DNA of 64,000 nt from Candidatus Microthrix parvicella Bio17-1 (GCF_000299415.1 NZ_AMPG01000002.1:1-64000); one strand, 5' to 3'. Counted from the first letter of the stretch, positions 44,835 through 55,238 are shown. Numbers and translations are program-made. The notes: a model not told the origin generated them from the sequence alone.

Positions 44835-45662
44835 GTGGCGGTACCTGATCATCTGGTGCTGGCAGCGCTCAATTCGCTGGAGCGCCAAGCCGCAGTCTTG
44901 CCTGAGCCCGCCAACGTCCGCCTGCGCTCCAACCCCCTAGTCTCAGCTGCAGGGGAGATCGACAACGCACGCCTCTGCAGGCTGCTGCGAAACGAGGGCG
45001 CTGACGAAGAGCGCAGCCGCATCGCCCGAGACCTGCACGACCGCATGGGCGAGGCACTGGCACTGCTGGGCTTCGAGATGGACCTCGTGCTGGCTCAGGC
45101 GTCACCAGACAGCGATGCGCCTGGCACACTTGCTGACGACCTCAGACGGTTGCGCGGCCGCCAGCGCGAGGTGGTGCAGGAACTGCGCAACATCTTGCAC
45201 GACGCGCGAGCCGAAACCTCCGCCGGGGATGGACCGGCCGCGGCCGTGGCCCAGTATGCCGAACGGATGACCGAACGGACAGGCCTGCGCTTCGACCTCG
45301 AACTGGATGCCCGGCTACGCCTGCCTGCCCAGCAGGAACGCGAGGTGTGTCGCATCGCCCAGGAGGCCATGACCAATGTGGAGCGCCACGCTCGAGCCAC
45401 CTCCGTGAAGGTTTCGTGGGTGAAGCGGGACGGTTGTGCGGAACTACGCGTGCTCGATGACGGCCGGGGCTTCACTCCCGGGCAATCCGGCCGAAGGAAC
45501 ACGTACGGCCTGCTCGGCATGAGGGAACGCGCTTCAGTCATCGGAGCAACGCTTTCAGTCGAGCAAGGATCGGGCCAGGGAACCCTGGTGCGGTGCTCGT
45601 TGCCGGTCCTATCCCCCGAGACGGGCTCGGGGGCACCAACACCAAAAGGTAGGCCCACATGA
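44835..45662 (+). CDS. Soluble NarL-type sensor histidine kinase
   Basis: 275 residues from GTG 44835, with AGGAG six bases upstream. HisKA_3 dimerisation box SRIARDLHDRMGEALALLGF (phospho-His), then HATPase motifs AQEAMTNVERHA, LDDGRGF and GLLGMRERA. No membrane helix and only about 70 residues before the H box, so any signal must be cytoplasmic or come through a partner. Overlaps the response regulator by four bases. Confidence 0.88.
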   Translation: MAVPDHLVLAALNSLERQAAVLPEPANVRLRSNPLVSAAGEIDNARLCRLLRNEGADEERSRIARDLHDRMGEALALLGFEMDLVLAQASPDSDAPGTLADDLRRLRGRQREVVQELRNILHDARAETSAGDGPAAAVAQYAERMTERTGLRFDLELDARLRLPAQQEREVCRIAQEAMTNVERHARATSVKVSWVKRDGCAELRVLDDGRGFTPGQSGRRNTYGLLGMRERASVIGATLSVEQGSGQGTLVRCSLPVLSPETGSGAPTPKGRPT

Positions 45663-46309
45663 CCATCCGACTCATACTGGCGGACGACCATCGAATGCTT
45701 CGAGAAGGACTGACCCATTCGATGGTCGACGCAGGTTTCGATGTCGTCGCCCAGGCCGGCGATGGGGCCGAAGCGGTTCGCCTGGCGGAACGTTATGCGC
45801 CCGATGTGGTGTTGATGGACGTGTCGATGTCGACAACCGACGGGGTGGAGGCATGCCGGCAGATGCGCTCGATCGTGCCCAACACCCGCGTGGTCATGCT
45901 GACGATGCACACGGATCCGGAGACGCTCAGCGCCGCGCTGCGCGCCGGAGCCGTTGGATATCTCGTCAAGGACTGCACCACCGATGAGGTCGCCGAAGCC
46001 GTGCGTCTGGCCGCCAACGGCGACACCGTGTTGTCTCCGCAGCTGGCAGAGTCGCTCTTGGCCGAGGTTCGCAGGCTGAACGAGCCCCAACACCCGGTTT
46101 CCGAGGAGCGCATCGTCAGCGAGCGTGAGGAGGAGGTGCTCCAATTGATCACAGATGGAGGCTCCACCCCCGAGGTGGCCGCCAAGATGTACATCTCTCA
46201 AAAGACGGTGAAGAACCACCTCGCCTCCATCTACCAGAAGCTTGGCGCCCGGGATCGCACGCAGGCCGTGCTCGCCGCCATGCGGTTGGGCATCGTGACG
46301 TTGAATTAG
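45659..46309 (+). CDS. NarL/LuxR-family response regulator
   Basis: 216 residues. Receiver: LADDHRMLREGL, phospho-acceptor in VVLMDVSMSTTDG, GYLVKDCT. Output: LuxR helix-turn-helix EREEEVLQLITDGGSTPEVA and SQKTVKNHLASIYQKLGARDRTQAV. Translationally coupled to the kinase. Targets unknown; aconitase lies 200 bases downstream on the same strand but with its own ribosome binding site and spacing. Confidence 0.93.
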   Translation: MTIRLILADDHRMLREGLTHSMVDAGFDVVAQAGDGAEAVRLAERYAPDVVLMDVSMSTTDGVEACRQMRSIVPNTRVVMLTMHTDPETLSAALRAGAVGYLVKDCTTDEVAEAVRLAANGDTVLSPQLAESLLAEVRRLNEPQHPVSEERIVSEREEEVLQLITDGGSTPEVAAKMYISQKTVKNHLASIYQKLGARDRTQAVLAAMRLGIVTLN

Positions 46310-46517
46310 CAAACTCAGCAATGACGCCTCTACCCGCAGCTCCACGGGCACCAGGTGCGTCGTCGTGCCATGGGTTCCACCAGCAGCGGGTTGTTGCAGA
46401 CCAACAGCGGCCCGGGCGCCCCACCACCTGGGAGCTGCCATTCGGCTCGACGGCGTAGGATGATCCCGTCGCCCCCGTGCGACGCACCTGCCGAAACACT
46501 TCACCTGAGGGGATCAC

Positions 46518-48794
46518 ATGGCCGTCACCGCCAGCACGCCGATCGAACTTGTCAACGCCGCCTACGCCCGTTTCGACGAGCGGATCGATGCCGCCCGCAC
46601 CCGGCTCGGCCACCCGCTGACACTGGCCGAGAAGATCCTGATCGCGCACCTGGCAGACCCCGACGCGGAGATCGAACGCGGGGGCACCTACAACGACCTG
46701 AATCCCGACCGGGTGGCGATGCAGGACGCCACCGCCCAGATGGCGCTCCTCCAGTTCGTCACCGCGGGCCTCCCCCAGGTGGCAGTGCCCTCCACCGTGC
46801 ACTGTGACCACCTGATCCAGGCCAAGGAGAACGCCCACGTCGACCTGCTCGCCGCTGAGGAGACCAACGCCGAGGTCTACGACTTCCTCGAGTCGGTGTC
46901 CGCCAAGTACGGCCTGGGCTTTTGGAAGCCGGGCGCCGGCATCATCCACCAGGTGGTGCTCGAGAACTACGCCTTTCCCGGCGGCATGATGATCGGCACC
47001 GACAGCCACACTCCCAACGCCGGCGGCCTGGGCATGGTGGCCATCGGCGTCGGCGGCGCCGACGCCGTGGACGTCATGACCGGCTTCCCCTTCAACGTGC
47101 GCTGGCCCCGCCTGATCGGTGTGCACCTCACCGGAGAGCTCAACGGCTGGGCCTCCCCCAAGGACATCATCTTGAAGGTGGCAGACATCCTCACCGTCAA
47201 GGGCGGCACCGGCGCCATCGTGGAGTATTTCGGTCCTGGCGCCGCCAGCATCTCCGCCACCGGCAAGGGCACGATCTGCAACATGGGCGCAGAGATTGGC
47301 GCCACCACCTCCTTGTTCGGCTACGACGACGCCATGGCCCGTTACCTGAAGGCCACCGGACGCGAGGCCATCGCCGATGCCGCCAACGCCGTCGCGCATC
47401 ACCTGCGCTCCGACGACGAGGTGCTCGCCAACCCTGCCGATCACTTTGACGAGGTGGTCGAGATCGACCTCAGCACGTTGCAGCCCCACATCAACGGGCC
47501 CTTCACCCCCGACCTGGCCCGCGAGGTGGGCGAGTTGGGCGCCGAGGCGCGCGAAAACGGTTGGCCACTCGAGGTTTCCTCCGCCTTGGTTGGCTCGTGC
47601 ACCAACTCCTCGTACGAGGACATCACCCGGGCGGCGTCGATCCTGCGGCACGCTGCTGAAAACGGCTTGAGGGTCAAGACCGAACTGATGATCACGCCGG
47701 GCTCCGAGCAGGTGCGTGCCACGATCGAACGCGACGGCCTGCTTGAGACCTTCGAGGCCGCCGGAGCCACCGTGTTGGCCAACGCGTGCGGCCCCTGCAT
47801 CGGTCAGTGGAACCGAACCGCGGTGTCCGAAGGCGAGAAGAACACCATCGTCAACAGTTACAACCGCAACTTCCCGAAGCGTAACGACGGCATCTCCACC
47901 ACCCATGCATTCGTCACCAGCCCCGAGACCACCGTGGCGCTGGCTCTTGCCGGCACGTTGGACTTCAACCCGTTGACCGACACCCTCACCAACGACCAGG
48001 GTGAGGAGATCACGCTGGCCGTGCCTGTCGGCGAGGAACTGCCGGCCCGGGGGTTCGACCCCGGCGAGGCCGGTTTCATCGCACCTCCCGAGAACGCATC
48101 CGACATCGAGATCGTTGTCAGCCCCGACTCCGACCGCCTGCAGTTGCTGACGCCTTTCGAACCGTGGGACGGCCAGGACTTCGCCAAGCTGCCCGTGCTG
48201 CTGAAGGCTCAGGGAAAGGCCACCACCGACCACATTTCCATGGCGGGCAAATGGCTGAAGTACCGGGGACACCTTGAGAACATCTCCGGCAACCTGTTCA
48301 ACGGCATCATCAACGCCTTCACCGGCGAGGCGGGCACCGGCAAGGATCCGCTTGACGGCGAGACCAAGACCTACCCCGACATCGCCAAGCACCTGGGCGA
48401 GTCCGGGGTGCGCTGGGTAGCCGTCGGCGATGAGAACTGGGGCGAGGGCTCGTCGCGCGAGCACGCCGCCATGGAGCCTCGATTTCGGGGTGCCGCCGCC
48501 ATCCTGGTGCGCAGCTTCGCACGCATCCACGAGACCAACCTGAAGAAGCAGGGTGTGTTGGCGCTCACCTTCGACGACCCTGCCACCTACGACGCCATCG
48601 GCGAGGACGACACGATCTCGATCACCGGTCTGGCCGACCTGACGCCCGGCAGCAAGGTGCGTTGCGTGCTCAACCACCCGGATGGCTCAACCGAGGAGTT
48701 CCTCACCAATCAGACGATGTCTCCCGAGCACATCGCCTGGTTCAAGGCCGGGTCGGCACTCAACCTGATCCGCCAGGAGCTTGGCGGCGAGTAG
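46518..48794 (+). CDS. acn: Aconitate hydratase, mitochondrial type
   Basis: 758 residues. Isomerises citrate to isocitrate through a [4Fe-4S] cluster. Cluster cysteines are in [12 protein letters not shown] and [10 protein letters not shown]; other landmarks are [14 protein letters not shown], the swivel-domain WLKYRGHL and [16 protein letters not shown]. Length and motifs match the ACO2-like branch rather than the longer AcnA/IRP type. ATG 46518 has GAGGGGA five bases upstream. The 208 bases before it hold no gene. Confidence 0.95.
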   Translation: MAVTASTPIELVNAAYARFDERIDAARTRLGHPLTLAEKILIAHLADPDAEIERGGTYNDLNPDRVAMQDATAQMALLQFVTAGLPQVAVPSTVHCDHLIQAKENAHVDLLAAEETNAEVYDFLESVSAKYGLGFWKPGAGIIHQVVLENYAFPGGMMIGTDSHTPNAGGLGMVAIGVGGADAVDVMTGFPFNVRWPRLIGVHLTGELNGWASPKDIILKVADILTVKGGTGAIVEYFGPGAASISATGKGTICNMGAEIGATTSLFGYDDAMARYLKATGREAIADAANAVAHHLRSDDEVLANPADHFDEVVEIDLSTLQPHINGPFTPDLAREVGELGAEARENGWPLEVSSALVGSCTNSSYEDITRAASILRHAAENGLRVKTELMITPGSEQVRATIERDGLLETFEAAGATVLANACGPCIGQWNRTAVSEGEKNTIVNSYNRNFPKRNDGISTTHAFVTSPETTVALALAGTLDFNPLTDTLTNDQGEEITLAVPVGEELPARGFDPGEAGFIAPPENASDIEIVVSPDSDRLQLLTPFEPWDGQDFAKLPVLLKAQGKATTDHISMAGKWLKYRGHLENISGNLFNGIINAFTGEAGTGKDPLDGETKTYPDIAKHLGESGVRWVAVGDENWGEGSSREHAAMEPRFRGAAAILVRSFARIHETNLKKQGVLALTFDDPATYDAIGEDDTISITGLADLTPGSKVRCVLNHPDGSTEEFLTNQTMSPEHIAWFKAGSALNLIRQELGGE

Positions 48795-48812
48795 CCGGCC
48801 GAGCGAGCCGGC
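48794..48812. terminator. Hairpin after aconitase
   Basis: GCCGGC at 48794-48799 (starting with the last base of the stop codon) and GCCGGC at 48807-48812 pair around a seven-base loop, between convergent genes. Confidence 0.5.
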
Positions 48813-48833
48813 GGGCTCCACTCAGGGTGGGGG

Positions 48834-50261
48834 CTACCTGGCGATGACCACCATGCGTTCCTCGGTCATTTCCCGGACCGCCCAGGCAGGACCCTCTTTG
48901 GTGTTGCCGGAGTCGCGGACGCCGCCGTAGGGCATTTGGTCGGTGCGATAGGTGGGCACTTCGTTGACGCACACCCCCCCGTAGTCCAAGCGGTGGGCGG
49001 CCTCGATGCCGAGCGACAGGTCGTTGGTGAAAATGCCCGCCTGCAGCCCATACCGGGTGTCATTGGCCCAGGCGAACGCGTCGTTCACGTCGCTGTAGCG
49101 GGCCACACCCACCACCGGACCAAACACCTCGGTGCGGCTGACCGCCATCTCCACGTTGACATCCGTGAGCACGGTGGGCTTCAGCAGGCCGTCCGAAACA
49201 TCGTCGCCGCCGATGACCGCTGTGGCACCTTCTGCGATCGCTTCGGTGACCGCACCGGCCACGCGGTTGGTCTCATCGCTGTCGATCAGGGCACTCACGT
49301 TGGTGGCATCGTCTGCCGGGTCGCCCACCACCAGCTCGGACACCTGCGCTTGGAATGCATCCAGAAACTCGTCGGCGACGTCCTGGTGGACGTAGACCCG
49401 TTGCACCGAGATGCAGGTCTGGCCGGAGTAGCCGTAGCCACCCGCGGTGATCCGCTTCGCGGCCAGCGCCACGTCCGCGTCCCGGTGCACGATGACCGGG
49501 GCGTTGTTGCCCAGCTCAAGCCCAACCCGCTTGCGGGGCGCATCGGCCCGAATGCCCCAGCCGACCTCTGGTGAACCGGTGAAGGTGATGGCCGCCACAT
49601 CATCGTGTGTCACCAAGGCGTTGGCGACACGGCCCGGCACGGTCACCACGTTGAGCCACCCCGGCGGCAGCCCGGCGTCATCCTCGAGCATGGACGCCAG
49701 CAACAGCGCGGTCAACGGCGTGGACGACGCCGGCTTGAGCACCACCGGGCAGCCGGCGGCGATCGCCGGTGCCACCTTGTGACACACCAGGTTGAGCGGG
49801 AAGTTGAACGGTGAGATCGCACCGACCACACCGACGGGCATCCGTAGCGTAAAGCCCAGCTTGCCGAGGCCCGCCGACGATGCATCCATCGGCACCATCT
49901 CGCCGGTGAGGCCGCGGGCGGCGGCCGCCGAGAAGCGAAATGTGTCCACAGCCCGGGCGGCCTCCACGCGTGCGGTTGCGATGGGCTTGGCCGCCTCAGC
50001 ACTGATCGACTGCGCAAACTCTTCGTGCCGCTCGGTCAGCGCAACTGCCGCCCGGTCGAGGATCTCGGCCCGTTCATGCGCCGCAGGAGCGCCGCCCCGG
50101 TGCCGATCAAGCGCCACGGCCACGGCGTTGTTGACGTCGGCCTCCGTGCCTTTGGGTACCCGTCCCAACTCTCGCCCGTCGTAGGGAGAGAAGACCGAGG
50201 TGTGATCATCGGCTTCCACGGCGGCGCCGTCGATCCTCATCGGTGTCACGTTGGTGCTCAT
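48834..50261 (-). CDS. NAD(P)-dependent aldehyde dehydrogenase
   Basis: 475 residues. Catalytic Cys in GYGYSGQTCISVQRVYV, general-base Glu in GLELGNNAPVIV, cofactor-binding FTGSPEVGWGI and SPFNFPLNLVCHKVAPA. The pattern resembles lactaldehyde, phosphonoacetaldehyde or succinate-semialdehyde dehydrogenases; substrate cannot be fixed. Convergent with aconitase, 148 bases downstream of the methylmalonate-semialdehyde-type gene on the same strand. Confidence 0.9.
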   Translation of the reverse strand: MSTNVTPMRIDGAAVEADDHTSVFSPYDGRELGRVPKGTEADVNNAVAVALDRHRGGAPAAHERAEILDRAAVALTERHEEFAQSISAEAAKPIATARVEAARAVDTFRFSAAAARGLTGEMVPMDASSAGLGKLGFTLRMPVGVVGAISPFNFPLNLVCHKVAPAIAAGCPVVLKPASSTPLTALLLASMLEDDAGLPPGWLNVVTVPGRVANALVTHDDVAAITFTGSPEVGWGIRADAPRKRVGLELGNNAPVIVHRDADVALAAKRITAGGYGYSGQTCISVQRVYVHQDVADEFLDAFQAQVSELVVGDPADDATNVSALIDSDETNRVAGAVTEAIAEGATAVIGGDDVSDGLLKPTVLTDVNVEMAVSRTEVFGPVVGVARYSDVNDAFAWANDTRYGLQAGIFTNDLSLGIEAAHRLDYGGVCVNEVPTYRTDQMPYGGVRDSGNTKEGPAWAVREMTEERMVVIAR

Positions 50262-50409
50262 GGTGTGCTCCCTCTACCGGCTGACGGAAGGTTGCTCTCG
50301 TCGAATCCGGGCGATTGTCGGTCTGTGATGGTGAGTTGGTGATACCCGATCTCGAACCTGGTCTACCCGCCGAAGTGGATCGAGTCGAGCCGCGTCGACG
50401 ATGGCCCGC

Positions 50410-51990
50410 TCAGCTGTTGGTTGGGAAGCCCAGGTCGGTACCTCGGGTGGAGGGGTCGGCCCAGCGGGTGGTGACCACCTTGTTGCGGGTATAGAAGGCC
50501 ACCCCTTCAGGCCCATAGATGTGGGTGTCACCAAACAGCGACTCCCCCCAACCACCGAAGGAGTGATAGGCCACCGGCACGGGGATGGCCACGTTCACGC
50601 CGACCATGCCGGCCTCCACCTCGGCGGTGAAGCGGCGGGCGGCCCCGCCATCGCGGGTGAAGATGGCCACTCCGTTGCCATAGCGGTTGGTGTTCACCAA
50701 CTCGATGGCCGCCTCGTAGCTGGGTGCCCGCACGATGCACAGCACCGGACCAAACACCTCGTCGGTGTACACCGACATATGGGCGGCCACGTCGTCGATC
50801 AGCGTCGGGCCCAGCCAGTAGCCGTCGGGACTGCCCGACACCTCGCAGCTCCGACCGTCGACCACCAGCGTCGCCCCATCGGCCTCCGCCGCATCGATGT
50901 AGCCCCGAACCCGGTCGCGATGCATGGCGGTGACCAACGGACCCATCTCGGAGGCCTCGTCCGAGCCAGGCCCGATGACGATGCCGCGCGTGCGTTCGGC
51001 GATCGCCTCCACCAGGTCGTCGCCAACCGGATCGACAGCCACCACCACCGAGATGGCCATGCAACGCTCGCCGGCCGAGCCGTAGCCGGCGTTGACCGCT
51101 GCGTCAGCGGCCGCATCCATGTCTGCGTCAGGCAACACGATCATGTGGTTCTTCGCACCGCCCAGGGCCTGCACCCGCATGCCGGTCACCGAAGCGGTCT
51201 CGTACACGTGTCGGGCAATCGGGGTGGAACCCACGAACGAGACTGCGTCCACCCCCGGATGGTGAAGCAGCGCGTTGACCACGTCGGCAGCGCCGTGCAA
51301 CACGGTGAAGACGCCCTCGGGCAGCCCGGCCTCCGCCCAGCATTCCGCCAGGATCATCGACGCCCCGGGGTCGCGCTCCGATGGCTTGAGGATGAACGCG
51401 TTGCCGCAGGCAATGGCCACCGGGCACATCCACAGCGGAACCATCGCCGGAAAATTAAAGGGCGTTATTCCGACGGTCACCCCAACGCTTTGTCGGATGG
51501 TGGTGACGTCGATGTCGGTGGATGCCCCCTCGGTGTGGGCGCCCGCCAACATCGACGGGATGCCACATGCAAACTCCACAACTTCGATGCCCCGCTGCAG
51601 TTCCCCCGCCGCGTCGGAGCGAACCTTGCCGTGCTGGTCGCTGATGACCATCGCCAGGTCGTCGGCCCTGCGCTTCAGTGCCTCGCGAAACGCAAACAGG
51701 ACGGTGCTGCGCTTGGACAACGAAGTTCGACTCCAGGCACCATGCGCCCGCCGAGCGGACGCCACCGCCGTGTCGACGTCCGCCGTCGAGGCCAGCCGAA
51801 CCCGTGCCGCCACGACACCGCGTGCGGGGTCGAACACGTCGCCACATCGTTCGCCGGTACCGGGCCACCGTGTGTCGCCCAACCAATGGTCGATCACCGG
51901 AAGCGCCACGTCACCGGTGGTATCGCCGGCGGGTTGGTTGGTTTCACTCACGATCTTGTCCCCCATCGATGGTTCTGATGTATCAGTCAT
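50410..51990 (-). CDS. mmsA: Methylmalonate-semialdehyde dehydrogenase (CoA-acylating)
   Basis: 526 residues. The CoA-acylating branch is identified by QALGGAKNHMIVLPDADMD, which lacks the usual general-base Glu, and the nucleophile in GYGSAGERCMAISV; also GVTVGITPFNFPAMVPLWM. It oxidises methylmalonate or malonate semialdehyde to propionyl- or acetyl-CoA in valine, thymine, beta-alanine or inositol catabolism. ATG 51990 or 51966 may be the start. Divergent from a PuuB-like oxidase, 83 bases away. Confidence 0.9.
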   Translation of the reverse strand: MTDTSEPSMGDKIVSETNQPAGDTTGDVALPVIDHWLGDTRWPGTGERCGDVFDPARGVVAARVRLASTADVDTAVASARRAHGAWSRTSLSKRSTVLFAFREALKRRADDLAMVISDQHGKVRSDAAGELQRGIEVVEFACGIPSMLAGAHTEGASTDIDVTTIRQSVGVTVGITPFNFPAMVPLWMCPVAIACGNAFILKPSERDPGASMILAECWAEAGLPEGVFTVLHGAADVVNALLHHPGVDAVSFVGSTPIARHVYETASVTGMRVQALGGAKNHMIVLPDADMDAAADAAVNAGYGSAGERCMAISVVVAVDPVGDDLVEAIAERTRGIVIGPGSDEASEMGPLVTAMHRDRVRGYIDAAEADGATLVVDGRSCEVSGSPDGYWLGPTLIDDVAAHMSVYTDEVFGPVLCIVRAPSYEAAIELVNTNRYGNGVAIFTRDGGAARRFTAEVEAGMVGVNVAIPVPVAYHSFGGWGESLFGDTHIYGPEGVAFYTRNKVVTTRWADPSTRGTDLGFPTNS

Positions 51991-52060
51991 CCTGCCACGC
52001 AGTTCGTTTGCCGCGCCCGGGCCGAAGCCGTTTTTCCTTCGTTTCGGAGAGTTGCAGCAC

Positions 52061-52066
52061 TAGATT
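52061..52066 (+). promoter_or_regulatory. -10 box for a leaderless GTG start
   Basis: TAGATT lies seven bases before GTG 52074, the spacing at which transcription would begin at the start codon itself. No Shine-Dalgarno sequence is present, consistent with leaderless translation, which is common in actinobacteria. The -35 is weak. Confidence 0.35.
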
Positions 52067-52073
52067 TCGCTGC

Positions 52074-53363
52074 GTGCCCGCCCTGCTTGCGCCGACCTAC
52101 TCCGAAACCGGATTGTGGCAGGCCCAGATGACGCCGCCCCCAGGTTCCCGTGAGGCGCTTCCCACCAAGGTGGACGTGGCCATCGTCGGCGCCGGGCTGT
52201 GCGGCCTGGCGGCCGCCGACACGCTGGCGGTTGCCGGGCGATCGGTGGTGGTCTTCGACCGCGAGCCGCTTTGCTGGGGTGCTTCCAGCCGCAACGGCGG
52301 CATGGTGATCCCCGAACTCAAGGCAGGTCCGGCATCGCTTGAGCAGCACTATGGCGAGCTGGCGCAGCGCATGTATGCCGAGGCCAACGACGCCTTCGAC
52401 TTCATCGAGGCGACCATCGCCGGCGACGACGGTCGAGGGGGCATCGAGTGCAACTATCAGCGCAGTGGCCAGTTGTACCTGGCCCATACTCGCTCCCACG
52501 TTGGCGAATTGCGCGAGCAGGCTGCTGAGCATGCGGCACTGGGCGAGCCCGTTCGGTTCGTGCCCGCCAGTCGACTCTCGGAGGAGATCGGCAGTGAGGC
52601 GTTCTTCGGCGGCGTCGTGTTCGAGCGGACCGGCGGCCTCCATCCAGCCAGGTTCCACGCCGGGTTGGCCTCCCGGGCCATGACGGCCGGCGCCCAGGTG
52701 ATCGACCGCACCGGTGTCACCGGCCTTTCACGGCGCGGGGTCAGCCACCGGGTGGAGACCACCCGTGGCACCGTCGAGGCCGCCGACGTGATCGTGGCCA
52801 CCAACGCCTACGCCGACGGCGCCACGCCCGCCCTGAAGCGCAAAGTGCTACCCGTGGGCAGCTACATCATCGCCACCGAGGTGCTCCCCGAAGAACTGGC
52901 CCACAGCATCAGCCCCACCGGGAGGATGATGGTGGACACCAAGAATTTCCTGTTTTACTGGCGCCTCACACCGGATCGGCGCCTGGCCTTCGGCGGACGT
53001 CGCAGCCTCGATCCCGTGGACGTACCCGAGGCCCGTGACTTCCTCTACGACGCGATGCTCCGAATCCACCCGCAGCTTGCGGGCACAGCGGTGGAGTACG
53101 CGTGGGGCGGCAACGTGGCGATCACGCTGGACCGGCTCCCCCACGTCGGACGTATTGACGGAGCCTGGTACGCCACCGGCTGCAACGGAAGCGGCGTGGC
53201 GATGAACACCTGGCTTGGTCACCGGCTGGGCGAGGTGCTGACCGGCCAGGCCCCGCCGCCGGCGCTGGCCGAACTGAAACACCGCAACGTGCCCCTGTCG
53301 TCGTGGCGTCATGCCTACCTGCCGCTCGTCAGCCGTTGGTTCGACGTCCAGGACCGGCGCTGA
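52074..53363 (+). CDS. FAD-dependent amine oxidase, PuuB-like
   Basis: 429 residues. DAO-fold oxidoreductase: DVAIVGAGLCGLAAADTLA with the FAD-binding GxGxxG, the conserved WGASSRNGGMV, YQRSGQLYLA, and the C-terminal YAWGGNVAITLDRLPHVG and YATGCNGSGVAMNTWLG. These features match gamma-glutamylputrescine oxidase and related enzymes. It fits the polyamine genes at 57.8-64 kb, though it is not in an operon with them. GTG 52074 keeps the family-like TYSETGLWQAQ leader; ATG 52128 is a shorter alternative. Confidence 0.85.
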   Translation: MPALLAPTYSETGLWQAQMTPPPGSREALPTKVDVAIVGAGLCGLAAADTLAVAGRSVVVFDREPLCWGASSRNGGMVIPELKAGPASLEQHYGELAQRMYAEANDAFDFIEATIAGDDGRGGIECNYQRSGQLYLAHTRSHVGELREQAAEHAALGEPVRFVPASRLSEEIGSEAFFGGVVFERTGGLHPARFHAGLASRAMTAGAQVIDRTGVTGLSRRGVSHRVETTRGTVEAADVIVATNAYADGATPALKRKVLPVGSYIIATEVLPEELAHSISPTGRMMVDTKNFLFYWRLTPDRRLAFGGRRSLDPVDVPEARDFLYDAMLRIHPQLAGTAVEYAWGGNVAITLDRLPHVGRIDGAWYATGCNGSGVAMNTWLGHRLGEVLTGQAPPPALAELKHRNVPLSSWRHAYLPLVSRWFDVQDRR

Positions 53364-53376
53364 ACAATCCGGTCAA

Positions 53377-53407
53377 GGTCCCACGGCGCCGCGGCGCCGG
53401 GTGGACC
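53377..53407. terminator. Strong hairpin between convergent genes
   Basis: GGTCC...CGGCGCC on the left pairs with GGCGCCG...GGACC on the right, a seven-base inner stem plus a five-base outer stem with a small internal loop and a GC apex. It sits between the convergent oxidase and deacetylase stops and should act on both. Confidence 0.6.
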
Positions 53408-53415
53408 CAGGTGGC

Positions 53416-54450
53416 TCAGCTCTTCCCAGGAGCTTTCCCGGTACACAGCTCCACGAAGCGGGCACCCTGTGCCTTGTAGTGGGCGATGATTGCGGGAAGC
53501 GCCTCGACGGTCGCTCTGCGCTCCCCACCCCCGTCATGGGCAAGAATCAGCTGCCGCTTCCCAGGTACGGTTGCCCTGGCAAGGATCCTGCCGCTGTCGC
53601 GAACCTTCCAGTCCTCGGTGTCGACGTCCCACCCCACCAGGCCAAGGCCCTGCTTCTTGGCCGCCCGCAGCGTGTCGTCATTGAACGAGCCGTACGGCGC
53701 CCTGGCGCACTGCACCGTGCCTGCACCAAGCAGATCGTCGATCACCTTGGTCGAGTTGGCCAGCTGTGCCTCCGCCGCAGCGGGAGTCAACGTCTTCAAG
53801 TCTTTGTGGTCCATCGTGTGACTGCCGATCGGGAAGCCGGCATCGGCGACCATCCGGGCATCGGCGGGACGCTCTTGGACGTTCATTCCCAGGAAGAAGA
53901 AGGTGGCAGGTACCTGCTCCTTTTTCAGGATCGCCAGGATCTCGGCGGTGTACTTCGAGGGCCCGTCGTCGAACGTCAGGGCCACCACCGGAGCCTGCTC
54001 CGCTTGGAGCATCGGCATCGTCATAAGGTCATGTACCTCGGAACCGGGCAGCGGGGCCGTTCCGTTCCAGATGCCACGTTCCGGCAGGATGGCCGCCTCG
54101 ATCGCCCGCTTCTTCTCCTCAGCCAAACGTTTTTCCTCGGCCTCCCGTGCCAGCTTCTCGGCCCGAAGGACGAGCGCTTGTGCAACCGGGCCGCCGACGA
54201 GGGCCTGCGACGTCGCTTCGGGGAGCTCGCCGAGCACCGCCGGAGACGTCACCGACGCCAAGGAGGTCAGCACCGGCTCCGGACCGCTGGCCACTTCAGT
54301 GCGAGTGTCCGACTGAGTGACGCCCCGCCATCCCGCGGCGCTCAGCGTCACCACGATGACGCCGACAAGCGCCACTTTGATTGCAAGCAGGGGGCGGTTA
54401 TCGGATCGTCCCAGCTGGGATGGGCTCTCCTCAACGCTCGTCCTGGTCAC
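53416..54450 (-). CDS. Membrane-anchored polysaccharide deacetylase (NodB fold)
   Basis: 344 residues from GTG 54450. An N-terminal helix (LLAIKVALVGVIVVTLSAAG) anchors it outside the cell; an Ala/Glu/Lys-rich coiled coil (AEKLAREAEEKRLAEEKKR) links to the NodB domain: ALTFDDGPSKYT (Asp-Asp), HTMDHKDLKTLTPA (HxxxH zinc site) and RAPYGSFND. Catalyses removal of acetyl from a glycan, probably peptidoglycan or capsule. Ribosome binding site CGAGGT; the open frame continues to 54579 but without support. Confidence 0.88.
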   Translation of the reverse strand: MTRTSVEESPSQLGRSDNRPLLAIKVALVGVIVVTLSAAGWRGVTQSDTRTEVASGPEPVLTSLASVTSPAVLGELPEATSQALVGGPVAQALVLRAEKLAREAEEKRLAEEKKRAIEAAILPERGIWNGTAPLPGSEVHDLMTMPMLQAEQAPVVALTFDDGPSKYTAEILAILKKEQVPATFFFLGMNVQERPADARMVADAGFPIGSHTMDHKDLKTLTPAAAEAQLANSTKVIDDLLGAGTVQCARAPYGSFNDDTLRAAKKQGLGLVGWDVDTEDWKVRDSGRILARATVPGKRQLILAHDGGGERRATVEALPAIIAHYKAQGARFVELCTGKAPGKS

Positions 54451-54681
54451 TCTCTTGTACCTCGGGGGTCGAGACCGGCACAACACGCTGAGCACAACGG
54501 TGTTGCCGGAGGGGTCCAACTCGGTTGCACGTACTCTACTCGCCAGCATGGAGCGCAGAGCGCCATGCCCTGGGGCCACCGGTCACAACAAGCGTCTCCG
54601 CTCATTCCCGGACCTGAGGTGTCCCCACAGACCACGATCGACGTCGCTTTGCACGCCAAGACGGGTGTTCCGGGCGAATAA

Positions 54682-55236
54682 TCAACCCTGAACCTCGATG
54701 TCGATCGCGAACGAGATGTCACCGTCACCCCCATGCTGGACGTTGGCTACCTCGATGGCCGCCCGCAACGTGCATTCCGGTACGGCCGGGTCGCCAATGG
54801 CGCGCCCGGTATCGCAACCCTCTTCCGGAGATCGGGTCCTGCCGTCGCCGGTGGAGTTCACCACCAACTGGACGTTGTGCACCTCGACGGTCTTGGTCGT
54901 GGCGCCGGTCCGTCCCTGCTGGTCGGTCACGACCAGCGAGACCTGATAAGCGCCTGGGCCCTGAAAGCGATGGAACGGATTCTTGGCTGTCGACGTCTTG
55001 TCGGGGTCAACGAAGTGCCAGTAGTACGTCACCGGATCCCCCTCCGGGTCGTAGGACGAGTTGAAAAAGCTCACATCGGTCGTAGAACCGGGCGGCTACG
55101 ACCATGCAAACTCGGCGACCGGGGCCTGGTTCTCTTGAGCGTTCAGTCCGTAGGCGAGCGGGTCGAGCATTTGCGGTGGACCGTCGGCTGCGGCCGGCTG
55201 TGACCCCGCCTGCATCACCACAGCACCGGCTGTCGA
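54682..55236 (-). pseudogene. Broken PKD/CSLREA-domain secreted protein
   Basis: One frame can be read from about 55236 to 54682: a truncated signal-like segment (TAGAVVMQAGSQPAAADG), then NQAPVAEFAWS, an in-frame TAG at 55098-55096, and PPGSTTDVSFFNSSYDPEGD with WHFVDPDKTS, which together form a PKD domain; then CSLREA-type PECTLRAAIEVANVQ. The stop splits the PKD domain, the N-terminus runs into the hepT stop, and the expected repeat domain after CSLREA is missing. The intact part downstream of the TAG begins at 55074. Confidence 0.75.
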
Positions 55237-55238
55237 AC

